DNA of 39,067 nucleotides. Source: Pseudomonadota bacterium. Its GTDB lineage: Bacteria > Pseudomonadota > Gammaproteobacteria > Burkholderiales > Casimicrobiaceae. The DNA lies in the NCBI GenBank assembly GCA_018241765.1, contig JAFEDD010000017.1, positions 1-39,067 of the forward strand. The letters run 5' to 3'. The notes below the pieces were generated by a model. The model was not told where the DNA came from. It did not search any database and worked only from the letters and a program-made list of their open reading frames with translations. The translations under genes were made by a program, and so were the position numbers. Numbering within the stretch: the stretch's first letter is position 1; each line of letters begins with the position of its first letter. Shown here piece after piece: positions 8,161 to 17,165 of the stretch.

Positions 8161-11100
8161 TTATCCCGCCAACGGCGACAACAACTCATCGACATCCGCC
8201 AGCGTCAACCCGGTCAGCGCATTGCCGCCGCCGTCGAGCAAGGCGGCGGCGAGGTCGCGCTTGCGGTTGAGCATGGCGAGCATGTGCTCTTCGAGCGTGC
8301 CTTTGGCGACGAGCTTGGTGACGATGACCGGTTTGTCCTGGCCCATGCGGTGCGCGCGGGCCGTGGCTTGCGCCTCGACGGCCGGGTTCCACCACGGGTC
8401 GTAGTGGATGACCGTGTCGGCGGCTGTCAGGTTGAGGCCGACGCCACCGGCCTTCAGGCTCAGCAGGAACACCGATACCTTGCCTGACTGAAACTCGTTG
8501 ATCGGGGTGTCGCGATCGGTGGTGTCGCCCGTCAACAACACGAAGGGGATGTGCAGCGCGTTCAACTGTTCGGCGATCAGCGCGAGCATGCTGGTGAACT
8601 GCGAGAAGATCAAGAGCTTGCGGCCATCTTCGAGCAGTTCCGGCACGTGGGTTGCGAGCCAGTCGAGCTTGGCGGATCCGGCCTTCATGGCGAGGGCGGA
8701 TTTCCCCGGCAGCTTCACCAGACGCGGGTCGCAGCAGGCCTGGCGCAGCTTGAGCAGGGCATCGAGGATATGCACGGTGCTCTGCTTGAGTCCCTTGGTT
8801 TCGATGACGCGCCGGATGTCCTCGTGCACGGCCGTGCGCAGCGCTTCGTAGAGATCGCCTTGCGCCGGTTCGAGTTCGATCCAGCGGGTGTACTCGGTTT
8901 TCGGTGGCAATTCGCCCAGCACCTGATCGCGGCGGCGGCGCAGCATGAAAGCGCGCACGCGCGCCTTCAGTCGCTGCATGCGTTCGCCATCGGCGCGTTG
9001 TTCGATCGGATGGCGGAACGTGGTGTTGAAGTTCTCGAGCGAGCCGAGCAGGCCGGGCACCAGCACGTTGAAGATCGCCCACAGCTCGCCGAGGTGGTTC
9101 TCCATCGGCGTGCCGGTGAGGGCGAGGCGCTGCTGCGCGCGTAGCGCCTGCGCGCTGACGTAGGTCTTGGCCTTGGCGTTCTTCAGGGTTTGCGCTTCGT
9201 CGAACACGACGACGTCCCACTCGATGCTGGCGAGCAACCCTGCGTCGCGTTGCAGCAGAGGGTAGCTGGTCAGGACGACGTCCGCGCCAGCGAACGCCGT
9301 GGCAGCAGAAGCGCGCGCGATGCCGTGGTGCCGATGCACCTTCAGGGTCGGGGCGAAGCGTTCGGCCTCGCGCTGCCAATTGCCGAGGACCGAGGTGGGT
9401 GCGATGATGAGGCTCGGCTTGCGCGCCGTTTCGCCGTCCACGGCGGTCGTGGGCGGTGCGGCTGCCGCCTTCGCTTTGGCGCGTGCGCTCGACTTGGTTC
9501 GCGCGGGCGCCTCCTCGGCGCGCTGCCGTCGTTGCAGACGATGCAGATGCGCCAGCGTCTGCACGGTCTTGCCCAGCCCCATGTCGTCGGCGAGCACGCC
9601 GCCCATGCCGAGTTCATGGAGGTGAGTGAGCCACGACAGACCGTGGTTCTGGTACGGGCGCAGGGTGGCCGCGAAACCAGGCGCCGCGACGACGGCGGTC
9701 AATTGCGCGCCGTCGCGCAGCCGCTCACGCATCGCGAGCCAGCGCGGATGGTCGCGCCCGAAGTACTGCACGGTCGCATTGGGCAGTTCCGGCAGCAGCG
9801 CCGCCTGCAATTCGCTGATCGGATGCACGCCGCCGCCGTGGAACCAGTCGAACACCGGGCGCAGGATGGCGGCGACGCGCTCGCCGCCGAGCCGCACCAC
9901 CTGCGCGGCCTTCACGCGGTCGGGCACGGGCACCGAGAGAAGCACGTGCTCGACCGTCGGCAGTGCCGCAAGCCATTGTTCGGGGTCTTTCTGCGCACCG
10001 ATGAGCTTGGCGAGCGCCGGGGCCAGGTCGACGCGCTTGCCGTCGATGTCGACGCCGAACGACAGCCGATACCAGCCGGCTTCGGTGCCCGGAGCGAGCT
10101 CCAGCGTGGGCTCGGGGATGTCGGTCATCGAGATCGGGAAGCCGTCTTCGATTTCGATGGCGAAGCCCGACATCTGCGCTTGCGCCAGCACCATCGCGCC
10201 GTGCTGCGACCAGTCGTGATCGGGTAGACCCCAGAGCGATTCGAACAGCGCCGGAGCGTCATAGGCGTAGGCGAGCGCGGGCTCGATGCGCGCTGCGCTG
10301 TAGAGCAGATTCGGCAGGCGCATCTCCCATTGCGCTTCCGCGCGGACGTTGCGCAGCCACTGCCCGACCAGCTCGCTGCCGACGCGTCGTTGTTCGATGG
10401 CGTGATCGAATCCGCTGCGCCGAAACGCAACGACGCGCCCATCGGGATAGCGAAACAACAGTTGTGCGGCCGGGAACACGTGCGATTGCACTCGCGCCTT
10501 CCGGCCCCAGCCGATGGCCGTATCGAATTCGACGAGCGCAAAGCGCAGCACCGCCTGCGGCACGGGCAACGCAGGCTCCCCGCCGGTGGCATCCGGCGGG
10601 ACGATGGTCGGGCAACGCGGGATGGCGTCGAAATCGGGCAGCTCGCGCAGCGCATCGTCGACGAAGGCCCAGGCGGTGGCATCGTTCGCGTTCAGTGGCG
10701 GCAGCGCGACCAGACGTGCCAGCGTCTCCGGAGAGACGGCGCCGATCAACGGACGCAGTTGCCGCTGCTCGGCGTCGATTGCCAGCGGTGGTGTGAGCGT
10801 GATGATGGGCAGAGCGGGGGCTTCGGCGTCGGCGCCTGCCTTGGCGCGTATCGCCATGCGCGGCCCCTGCGTCGTATTGACTTCGCACCAGGCAAGGGTG
10901 GCGGCGAGCGATTCGCCCATCGAGAACGGCGCGCCCAGCGAGCTCGCGTCGGTTGTGGTGTGCGCGCGGGCACCACTCGCGCGCTCGGCGACGGCGTCGG
11001 GAGCAAGCCACAGGCGGCGCGTGGCCAGCGCCAGGTCGAGCAACGTGGTGCCGGTCGCCCCCTCGAGCGCGAGCACCGGTCGCGATGCATACATGCCGAT

Positions 11101-11868
11101 GGTGGCCGCCATCATGCGAAGAATCGGTTCATCCTCTGGCATGACGTAGGACGGTGGCCTCTGGTTGTGCGTGACCCAGGCGAGCGAGGGATTCTGCGCG
11201 CTGAGCCGCATCTCGCCGGTCTTGAGTCGTCGCGCTCTGGCGAGCGTGAGTTCGCCGCGCGCCGTGAGCAGATAGGCGACGTGGTCGGGCGCGGGCTTGC
11301 TGGCAGCGGCTTCGACGTCCTTCGCGAAGCTGCGCGACGCCGACGAGATGCCCGCGCGCAGCCACATCGAAAGCTCGGTTGGCAGCGCCACGCTCTTGGT
11401 GCTGGTGGCCTCGGGGTCGATGGCCGCACGGGGCGACGCGGCTGCCACCGGGGCGGGCGCAGCGGCGGGCGGCAGCGGCTCGCCGATGGGGGCGGCGGGC
11501 TGACCCGTCAGCGTGCCGCCGCGCTCGGGCTGCATGGTTGCCCACTGGTAGGCGAGACCGGCCGCATGCTTGCATTGGTGCCCGACGGGACAATTGCACT
11601 GCGTCCCGATGATGTCGACACCGTACTCGTAGAACTCCATTTCGACCGAAGTGATGTAGGGCTCCGGCGCGGTGCCGCGCACGCTCGCCAGCAGGTGCCA
11701 CACCTGCTCGTCGTCGCGTTGCGCGAAGAGGATGCGAATGCGCTTGCCGGCGACGTAGTCGACGCCGCGCCGGAAGGTTTGTTCGCCGAACTCATGTTCG
11801 AGATCGGCTCGCACGGCCTGGAGGTCGAGCGCCGTGCGTGCCGCGCGCCGTGTGGGTGTGTGGCTCAT
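8161..11868 (-). CDS. SWIM zinc-finger and SNF2-family DEAD/DEAH-box helicase
   Basis: A 1235-residue Swi2/Snf2-type ATPase, probably a double-stranded DNA translocase that remodels protein-DNA complexes. Near the N-terminus a SWIM zinc-binding motif (CNCPVGHQCKH) is expected to bind DNA or protein. A long middle region of unclear fold follows. The C-terminal third has the SNF2 motor: Walker A in GVLADDMGLGKT, Walker B DEAQTLKN, LTGTPMENHLGELW, then helicase C with FSQFTSMLALI, LLSLKAGGVGLNLT and ARAHRMGQ. Bacterial homologues have the same layout, and some sit near restriction or repair genes; none are adjacent here. The ATG at 11868 is preferred to a GTG six codons upstream. It is transcribed alone, away from the REP cluster. 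Confidence 0.94.
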   Translation of the reverse strand: MSHTPTRRAARTALDLQAVRADLEHEFGEQTFRRGVDYVAGKRIRILFAQRDDEQVWHLLASVRGTAPEPYITSVEMEFYEYGVDIIGTQCNCPVGHQCKHAAGLAYQWATMQPERGGTLTGQPAAPIGEPLPPAAAPAPVAAASPRAAIDPEATSTKSVALPTELSMWLRAGISSASRSFAKDVEAAASKPAPDHVAYLLTARGELTLARARRLKTGEMRLSAQNPSLAWVTHNQRPPSYVMPEDEPILRMMAATIGMYASRPVLALEGATGTTLLDLALATRRLWLAPDAVAERASGARAHTTTDASSLGAPFSMGESLAATLAWCEVNTTQGPRMAIRAKAGADAEAPALPIITLTPPLAIDAEQRQLRPLIGAVSPETLARLVALPPLNANDATAWAFVDDALRELPDFDAIPRCPTIVPPDATGGEPALPVPQAVLRFALVEFDTAIGWGRKARVQSHVFPAAQLLFRYPDGRVVAFRRSGFDHAIEQRRVGSELVGQWLRNVRAEAQWEMRLPNLLYSAARIEPALAYAYDAPALFESLWGLPDHDWSQHGAMVLAQAQMSGFAIEIEDGFPISMTDIPEPTLELAPGTEAGWYRLSFGVDIDGKRVDLAPALAKLIGAQKDPEQWLAALPTVEHVLLSVPVPDRVKAAQVVRLGGERVAAILRPVFDWFHGGGVHPISELQAALLPELPNATVQYFGRDHPRWLAMRERLRDGAQLTAVVAAPGFAATLRPYQNHGLSWLTHLHELGMGGVLADDMGLGKTVQTLAHLHRLQRRQRAEEAPARTKSSARAKAKAAAAPPTTAVDGETARKPSLIIAPTSVLGNWQREAERFAPTLKVHRHHGIARASAATAFAGADVVLTSYPLLQRDAGLLASIEWDVVVFDEAQTLKNAKAKTYVSAQALRAQQRLALTGTPMENHLGELWAIFNVLVPGLLGSLENFNTTFRHPIEQRADGERMQRLKARVRAFMLRRRRDQVLGELPPKTEYTRWIELEPAQGDLYEALRTAVHEDIRRVIETKGLKQSTVHILDALLKLRQACCDPRLVKLPGKSALAMKAGSAKLDWLATHVPELLEDGRKLLIFSQFTSMLALIAEQLNALHIPFVLLTGDTTDRDTPINEFQSGKVSVFLLSLKAGGVGLNLTAADTVIHYDPWWNPAVEAQATARAHRMGQDKPVIVTKLVAKGTLEEHMLAMLNRKRDLAAALLDGGGNALTGLTLADVDELLSPLAG

Positions 11869-11889
11869 GTTTCGTGGCGGCGACACGGC

Positions 11890-12660
11890 GTGCCGCGCCT
11901 GCGGTGGGACAGCGAAGGCACCGGCCGCGCGGTTGTGCCGAGTGGGGTGGTGGTCAAGCCCGCGCCGGCGTGTTGTAGGCGACGGCTTGACGTCGCTCGC
12001 GGCGGTTGGTTGTTGGCGACCGTGTTCGCGAGCGACGCAGCGCGGTCAAGCCCGCGCCTACATCCAGCGCGATCGCGCCTGCGGTGGGACAGCGAAGGCA
12101 CCGGGCGCGCGGTTCTGCCGAGTGGGGCAGTGGTCGAGCCCGCGCCGTCATGTTGTAGGCGACGGCTTGACGTCGCTCGCGTGACGGAGCCGTGCATCGA
12201 ACGTTGCGAAGCGCGGTCAAGCCCGCGCCTACGGGCAGGGTGTAGGCGACGGCTTGACGTCGCTCGCGGCGGTTGGTTGGTGGTGACGGTGTTCGCGCGC
12301 GACGCAGCGCGGTCAAGCCCGCGCCTACATCCAGCGCGGTCGAGCCCGCGCCTACATGGGGCGTGGTCGCGCCTGCGGTGGGATAGGAAAGGCACCGGCC
12401 GCGCGGTTGTGCCGAGTGGGGCGGTGGTCGAGCCCGCACCGGCGTGTTGTAGGCGACGGCTTGACGTCGCTCGCGTGACGGAGCCGTGCATCGAACGTTG
12501 CGGAGCGCGGTCAAGCCCGCGCCTACGGGCAGGGTGTAGGCGACGGCTTGACGTCGCTCGCGGCGGTTGGTTGGTGGTGACGGTGTTCGCGCGCGACGCA
12601 GCGCGGTCAAGCCCGCGCCTACATCCAGCGCGGTCAAGCCCGCGCCTACATGGGGTTCGG
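11890..12660. repeat. REP hairpin cluster 1 (BIME-like), downstream of polA
   Basis: About 770 bp built from two related hairpin units. Unit X on the plus strand begins GTAGGC and folds as GCGACG-GCTTGA-CGTCGC; copies start near 11975, 12155, 12242, 12448 and 12536. Unit Y lies on the minus strand, also begins GTAGGC, and folds as GCGCGG-GCTTGA-CCGCGC (some loops are GCTCGA); copies lie near 12041, 12212, 12308, 12335, 12508, 12601 and 12628. X and Y alternate in opposite orientation, as in BIMEs. A higher-order block of about 295 bp is duplicated almost exactly (about 12068-12360 and 12366-12655), with a shorter third version at 11897-12068. No gene is seen here. REP sequences with a GTAG head are known targets of RAYT proteins, but no RAYT gene is in the window. 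Confidence 0.85.
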
Positions 12661-12727
12661 TCGAGCCTGCGCCTCCATGCGGTCGTCGTGCGTGTTTGTG
12701 CGGGGGCGCTCGGGCGGGCGTCGGTGT

Positions 12728-15499
12728 TCAATGCGCTTCGTCCCAGTTCGGGCCGACGCCGACTTCGGCGACCAGTGGCACGCGCAGGCTGGCGACGCCG
12801 GTCATCTTGTCGGGCAGCGCCCGCTTGACCACGTCGAGCTCGGCCGCCGGCACTTCGAGCACCAGTTCGTCGTGCACCTGCATGATGAGCTTGCTGGCGA
12901 GGCGCTCGCCACGCAGCCACTCGTCCACGGCGATCATTGCGAGCTTGATGAGGTCGGCCGCCGTGCCCTGCATCGGCGCGTTGATCGCGGCGCGCTCGGC
13001 GCCCGCGCGACGCGGGCCGCTGCCGCCGTTGATGTCGGTCAGCGTCAGTCGACGCCCGAAGACCGTCTCGACATAGCCCTTGGCGCGTGCCGATTCGCGC
13101 GTCTGCTGCATGTACTGCGCCACACCCGGATAGCGCGCGAAATACTTGTCGATGAACTGCTGCGCAGCGTTGCGCTCGATGCCCAGTTGCGAGGCGAGAC
13201 CGAAGGCGCCCATGCCGTAGATCAGCCCGAAGTTCACGGCCTTGGTGTAGCGCCGCTGCTCGGGCGTGATCTCGCTGATCGGAATGCCGAAGATGTCGGC
13301 TGCCGTGGCCTTGTGGATGTCGAGCCCCTTCGCGAAGGCATCGAGCAGCGAGGCGTCCTCTGAGATGTGCGCCATGATGCGCAGTTCGATCTGCGAGTAG
13401 TCGGCCGACACGATCACGCTGCCCGGTGCGGCGATGAAGGCTTTGCGGATTTCGCGGCCCTGCGGGGTGCGCACGGGAATGTTCTGCAGGTTCGGGTCGT
13501 TGCTCGAAAGGCGCCCGGTGACGGCCGTGGCCTGCCCGTAGTTGGTGTGCACGCGCCCGGTGTGCGGGTTCACCATGCGGGGCAGCTTGTCGGTGTAGGT
13601 GCTTTTCAGTTTGGCCAGCGAGCGGTGTTCGAGAATCAGCTTGGGCAGCGGAAAATCGTCCGCCAGTTCGGTCAGCACTTCCTCGTCGGTGGAGGGCTGG
13701 CCGGTGGCGGTTTTGCGTTTCACCGGCAGGCCGAGCTTGCCGAAGAGAATTTCGCCGAGCTGCTTGGGCGAGCCCAGATTGAACGGCTGCCCCGCCAGTT
13801 CATAGGCCCTTTGCTCCAGTGCGTTGACCTGCATGCCGAGATCGTGTGACTGCCGCTGCAACAGCGCCGCATCGATCAGCACGCCGTTGCGCTCCATGCG
13901 CACGAGCACTTCGCGGGTGGGCAGTTCGAGCTTTTCGTAGACGTAACGCAGCTTGTCGTCGCGCGCGAGCTGCGGCCAGATGGCCTGATGCAGGCGCAGC
14001 GTGACGTCGGCATCCTCGGCGCTGTAGTCGCTGGCGCGGGCGATGTCGACCTCGTCAAAGCCGATTTGCTTCGCGCCCTTGCCGGCGATGTCCTCGAACT
14101 TGATGGTCTTCTCATCGAGGAAGCGCAGCGCCATCGAATCCATGTCGTGCGGCTTGTGGCTCTCGAGCACGTAGTCTTCGAGCAGCGTATCGTGCACGAT
14201 GCCGCGCACGGCGATGCCGTGGTTGAGCAGCACATGTTCGTCGTACTTCGCGTTCTGCGCGAGCTTTGCGCGGCTGGCGTCCTCGAACCACGGCTTGAGC
14301 CTGGCAAGGGTCGCGTCGCGCGGCAGCTGCTCCGGGGCGCCGGGGTAGCGGTGCGCGAGCGGGATGTACACCGCTTCGAATGGTGTCCACGCGAACGAGA
14401 GGCCGACCAGTTGCGCGAGCATCGGCTCGAGCGACGTGGTTTCGGTGTCGAAGCAGGTGAGCTCGGCGACGCTGATCGCGGCGATGACGGCGTCGAGCTC
14501 GGCGTCGGTGAAGATGGTGCGATAGGCGCGCGGCTTCTTCTCCATCGGCGCGACGAGGGCGGTTGTGCCCGCAGTCTCGCCACGTCCTTCGGGCGCCTGC
14601 ATCACGTGCGCATCGGCACGCTCCTCGGGGGCGAGCGAGCTCGTCTTGCGCAGTTCATTCGCCATGCCCTTGAATTCGAAGCGCTCGAAGTAGCCGATGA
14701 GAGCTGCGGTGTCGGCGGGTGCGATGGTGAGCGTGGCCGGTGCATAGGGCAACGTCAGATCGCACTTGACGGTCAGCAGTTGCCTGCCCTGGGGCAACCA
14801 CACGAGTGAGCCGCGCAGGTTTTCGCCGACGACGCCGGTGATCTGGTCGGCGTGGGCGACGATGGCGTCGAGCGTGCCATGCTCGCCGAGCCATTTGACG
14901 GCGGTCTTCGGGCCCACCTTCGGCACGCCGGGCACGTTGTCGACGCTGTCGCCGATCAGGGTCAGATAGTCGAGCATCTGGTCGGCGCGGACGCCGAACT
15001 TGGCGATGACGCCCGCTTCGTCGAGCGTCTCGTTCGACATCGTGTTCTTGAGCGTGATGTGCGCGGTGACGAGCTGCACGAGGTCCTTGTCGCCGGTGGA
15101 AATCACGCACTGCATGCCGTCGCGCTCGGCGGCGCGGGCGAGCGTGCCGATGACGTCATCGGCCTCGACGCCGCTCTCCATCAGGAGCGGCCAGCCGTGC
15201 GCGCGGATGATGTCGTGCAGCGGCGCGATCTGCGGCCGCATCGCATCGGGCATCGGCGAGCGGTTGGCCTTGTACTCGGGATACCAGTCGTCGCGAAAGG
15301 TCTTGCCCGGCGCGTCGAAGACCACGGCGAAGTAGTCCGGCGCCTCGGTGGCGACGAGTTGCCGCAGCATCGCGAGCACGCCGCGCATCGCGCCGGTCGG
15401 TTCCCCCGCACGCGTGCGCAGGTCGGGCATCGCGTGGAATGCACGGTACAGGTATGATGAACCGTCGACGAGAAGCAGTTTTTTGCGGGAATCAGCCAT
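12728..15499 (-). CDS. polA: DNA polymerase I
   Basis: DNA polymerase I fills gaps in repair and removes Okazaki-fragment primers. The 923-residue length matches the full three-domain enzyme. The 5-prime nuclease domain starts at residue 1 (LLLVDGSSYLYRAFHA, then VEADDVIGTLA and STGDKDLVQLV). The 3-5 proofreading domain keeps its metal-binding residues (CFDTETTS, AQNAKYDEHV, YSAEDADVTLRL). The polymerase domain has motif A (SADYSQIELR), the O-helix (RRYTKAVNFGLIYGMGAFG) and motif C (QVHDELVLEV). All three activities are therefore expected to be functional. Its ATG at 15499 shares the tetranucleotide CATG with the start of the divergent LOG-family gene, so its translation signals lie antisense inside that gene. 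REP cluster 1 lies just beyond its stop codon. Confidence 0.98.
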   Translation of the reverse strand: MADSRKKLLLVDGSSYLYRAFHAMPDLRTRAGEPTGAMRGVLAMLRQLVATEAPDYFAVVFDAPGKTFRDDWYPEYKANRSPMPDAMRPQIAPLHDIIRAHGWPLLMESGVEADDVIGTLARAAERDGMQCVISTGDKDLVQLVTAHITLKNTMSNETLDEAGVIAKFGVRADQMLDYLTLIGDSVDNVPGVPKVGPKTAVKWLGEHGTLDAIVAHADQITGVVGENLRGSLVWLPQGRQLLTVKCDLTLPYAPATLTIAPADTAALIGYFERFEFKGMANELRKTSSLAPEERADAHVMQAPEGRGETAGTTALVAPMEKKPRAYRTIFTDAELDAVIAAISVAELTCFDTETTSLEPMLAQLVGLSFAWTPFEAVYIPLAHRYPGAPEQLPRDATLARLKPWFEDASRAKLAQNAKYDEHVLLNHGIAVRGIVHDTLLEDYVLESHKPHDMDSMALRFLDEKTIKFEDIAGKGAKQIGFDEVDIARASDYSAEDADVTLRLHQAIWPQLARDDKLRYVYEKLELPTREVLVRMERNGVLIDAALLQRQSHDLGMQVNALEQRAYELAGQPFNLGSPKQLGEILFGKLGLPVKRKTATGQPSTDEEVLTELADDFPLPKLILEHRSLAKLKSTYTDKLPRMVNPHTGRVHTNYGQATAVTGRLSSNDPNLQNIPVRTPQGREIRKAFIAAPGSVIVSADYSQIELRIMAHISEDASLLDAFAKGLDIHKATAADIFGIPISEITPEQRRYTKAVNFGLIYGMGAFGLASQLGIERNAAQQFIDKYFARYPGVAQYMQQTRESARAKGYVETVFGRRLTLTDINGGSGPRRAGAERAAINAPMQGTAADLIKLAMIAVDEWLRGERLASKLIMQVHDELVLEVPAAELDVVKRALPDKMTGVASLRVPLVAEVGVGPNWDEAH

Positions 15500-16241
15500 G
15501 GCCGTTCACAACGAAAGCAAGAAGGCGAGGATCGAGCGTCTGAAGGGCGCAACCAGCGCCGCCGATCTCACGCCGGGGCAGGAGGCATGGCGGGCGTTGC
15601 AGATTATGTCGGAGTTCGTCTATGCCTCCGAGAAGCTGCGTCCCGTGCAGCCGGCCGTGGCCATCTTCGGCTCGGCGCGCATCGCCCCCGACAACCCGTG
15701 GTACCAGCGCACGGTGGCGATCGCTCGCGCGCTGTCGGATGCCGGCTTCAGCGTCATCTCCGGCGGTGGGCCGGGCATCATGCAGGCCGCCAACGAGGGC
15801 GCGTTCGGCGGCCAGAGCCTGTCGATCGGCCTGAACATCCAGTTGCCGCACGAGCAGCACGCGAACCCCTATCAGGACCTCGGCATCGCGTTCAAATATT
15901 TCTTCAACCGCAAGCTCGCCTTCGTGCGTGCCTCGTCGGCGCTGGTGTGTCTGCCCGGCGGCTTTGGCACCCTCGATGAGCTGACCGAGGCGTTGACGCT
16001 GGTGCAGACCGGCAAGGCACGGCACAAGACGCTGATCCTGGTCGGCCGCGAGTTCTGGGGCGGTCTGATCGAGTGGATGCGCTCGACGCTGCTGCGCGAT
16101 GGTCTGATCGCGCCCGGCGACATCGATCTGATGCAGATTCTCGAAGAGCCGCAGGAAATCGTCGATGCGATTTTCGACGCCTACGAGCGCGAGGGGGTGG
16201 CACCGACACAGTCGCATCGGCAGCAGTTGCTGACGCTCTGA
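15498..16241 (+). CDS. TIGR00730/LOG-family protein (lysine decarboxylase-like fold)
   Basis: A 247-residue cytoplasmic protein of the LOG family, whose characterised members release free base from nucleoside 5-prime-monophosphates (cytokinin riboside monophosphate phosphoribohydrolases) and which are often mislabelled lysine decarboxylases. The substrate-binding signatures are intact: SGGGPGIMQAANEGA at about 88-102 and PGGFGTLDELTE at 153-164. An N-terminal extension of about 50 residues precedes the Rossmann-like core that begins VAIFGSARI. ATG 15498 overlaps the polA start by two bases; a later start at M37 would shorten it but lose part of a helix (WRALQIMSEFVYASE) that is also common in this family. 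The nucleotide substrate in this organism is not known. Confidence 0.9.
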   Translation: MAVHNESKKARIERLKGATSAADLTPGQEAWRALQIMSEFVYASEKLRPVQPAVAIFGSARIAPDNPWYQRTVAIARALSDAGFSVISGGGPGIMQAANEGAFGGQSLSIGLNIQLPHEQHANPYQDLGIAFKYFFNRKLAFVRASSALVCLPGGFGTLDELTEALTLVQTGKARHKTLILVGREFWGGLIEWMRSTLLRDGLIAPGDIDLMQILEEPQEIVDAIFDAYEREGVAPTQSHRQQLLTL

Positions 16242-16277
16242 TCGCGTCGCGTGCGACCGCTGCGACCGACCCAATTT

Positions 16278-16404
16278 GGCAACAACTTTCGTTTGAAAGC
16301 CGCATCCATGACGGGCTTGGAGCGAAATTTTGCTGAAAGTCGACTTTTCGTGTTTTCGTGCTCCAAGCCTGTCATGGACGTCGTTACGTGAAAAAGTTGC
16401 TGCC
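16278..16404. repeat. Dispersed palindromic element, copy B
   Basis: The best-preserved long hairpin of the family. Arms 16278-16322 and 16360-16404 pair over about 45 bp with some mismatches; the inner part contains GCATCCATGACGGGCTTGG and its partner CCAAGCCTGTCATGGAC. The loop has GCGAAATTTT and TCGACTTTT, which are shared with copy C. The right arm ends only five bases before the cysQ start codon, so it replaces the normal leader of that gene. No coding function is seen. Confidence 0.8.
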
Positions 16405-16409
16405 GTGAA

Positions 16410-17165
16410 ATGACGATCCAACGCGAATTTCCGGTGACCGACATTGCGCTGGCGCGGGCGTTGGCCGAACGCGCGGGCGCGCATCTGCTCGCGCTGCGCG
16501 CGACGTGCAGCGCGCTCGATGCGCAGGCGCTCGGCGCGGCGGGCGACGCCGAAGCCAACGCGCTGCTGCTCTCGGCACTGAGGCAGGCGCGGCCGCACGA
16601 CGCCGTGCTTTCGGAAGAGTCCGCCGACGACGGCTCCCGTCTGGGCGCGGCGCGCGTGTGGATCATCGACCCGCTCGACGGCACGCGCGAATTTCGCGAC
16701 GGTGGCGATGACTGGGCCGTGCATATCGCGCTGGTCAGCGCGGGCTGCGTGCGCGTGGCGGCCGTCGCGCAAGCGGCGCGCGGCGTGTGCGTCGCGGTCG
16801 ACACGTCCGCTGCGCCGAGCGAGCCGGAAGCGATCAGTTGGCGTCGCGTCGTTGTCAGCCGCACGCGCGCGCCCGCCTTCGCTGCGCGAGTCGCGCACGC
16901 GCTCGGTGCGACGCTGCACCCGCTCGGGTCGGCCGGTGTGAAAGCGCTGGCCGTGGTGCGCGGCGAAGCACTCGCGTACGTTCACGCGGGCGGCATGAAC
17001 GAATGGGACGCCGCGGCACCCGTCGGCGTCGCGCTCGCGCACGGCCTGCATGTCAGCGATCTGCGCGGTGAACCCATCACGTTCAATCGCCCCGACGTCG
17101 TGCTGCACGAGGGCCTGATCATCTGCCGCAGCGAACTCGCCGCCACGGTCCTCGACGCGCTATAG
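16410..17165 (+). CDS. cysQ: CysQ-like 3'(2'),5'-bisphosphate nucleotidase (inositol monophosphatase family)
   Basis: A 251-residue metal-dependent phosphatase of the inositol monophosphatase superfamily. The metal-binding residues are present: SEES at about 68-71, the signature WIIDPLDGTREF at 84-95 (D87, D90) and a C-terminal NEWDAAAPVG. The REFRDG continuation after DGT is typical of CysQ, which removes the 3-prime phosphate from PAP/PAPS during sulfate assimilation, and less so of true inositol phosphatases. Specificity is therefore likely but not certain. The ATG at 16410 sits directly after palindromic copy B with no recognisable Shine-Dalgarno sequence; no better internal start is apparent. 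A REP cluster begins immediately after the stop. Confidence 0.85.
   Translation: MTIQREFPVTDIALARALAERAGAHLLALRATCSALDAQALGAAGDAEANALLLSALRQARPHDAVLSEESADDGSRLGAARVWIIDPLDGTREFRDGGDDWAVHIALVSAGCVRVAAVAQAARGVCVAVDTSAAPSEPEAISWRRVVVSRTRAPAFAARVAHALGATLHPLGSAGVKALAVVRGEALAYVHAGGMNEWDAAAPVGVALAHGLHVSDLRGEPITFNRPDVVLHEGLIICRSELAATVLDAL

Noticed and set aside
11890-12660. CRISPR-like array of short repeats
   Set aside because: The repeats alternate in orientation, are hairpins with a GTAG head, have irregular spacing, and the spacers themselves recur. No cas genes are present.
10330-12828. An 832-codon plus-strand open frame running through the SNF2 gene into the REP cluster
   Set aside because: It is antisense to the helicase, and its second half is a translation of the REP units, giving repeated Arg/Ser/Pro phrases rather than a real repeat protein.
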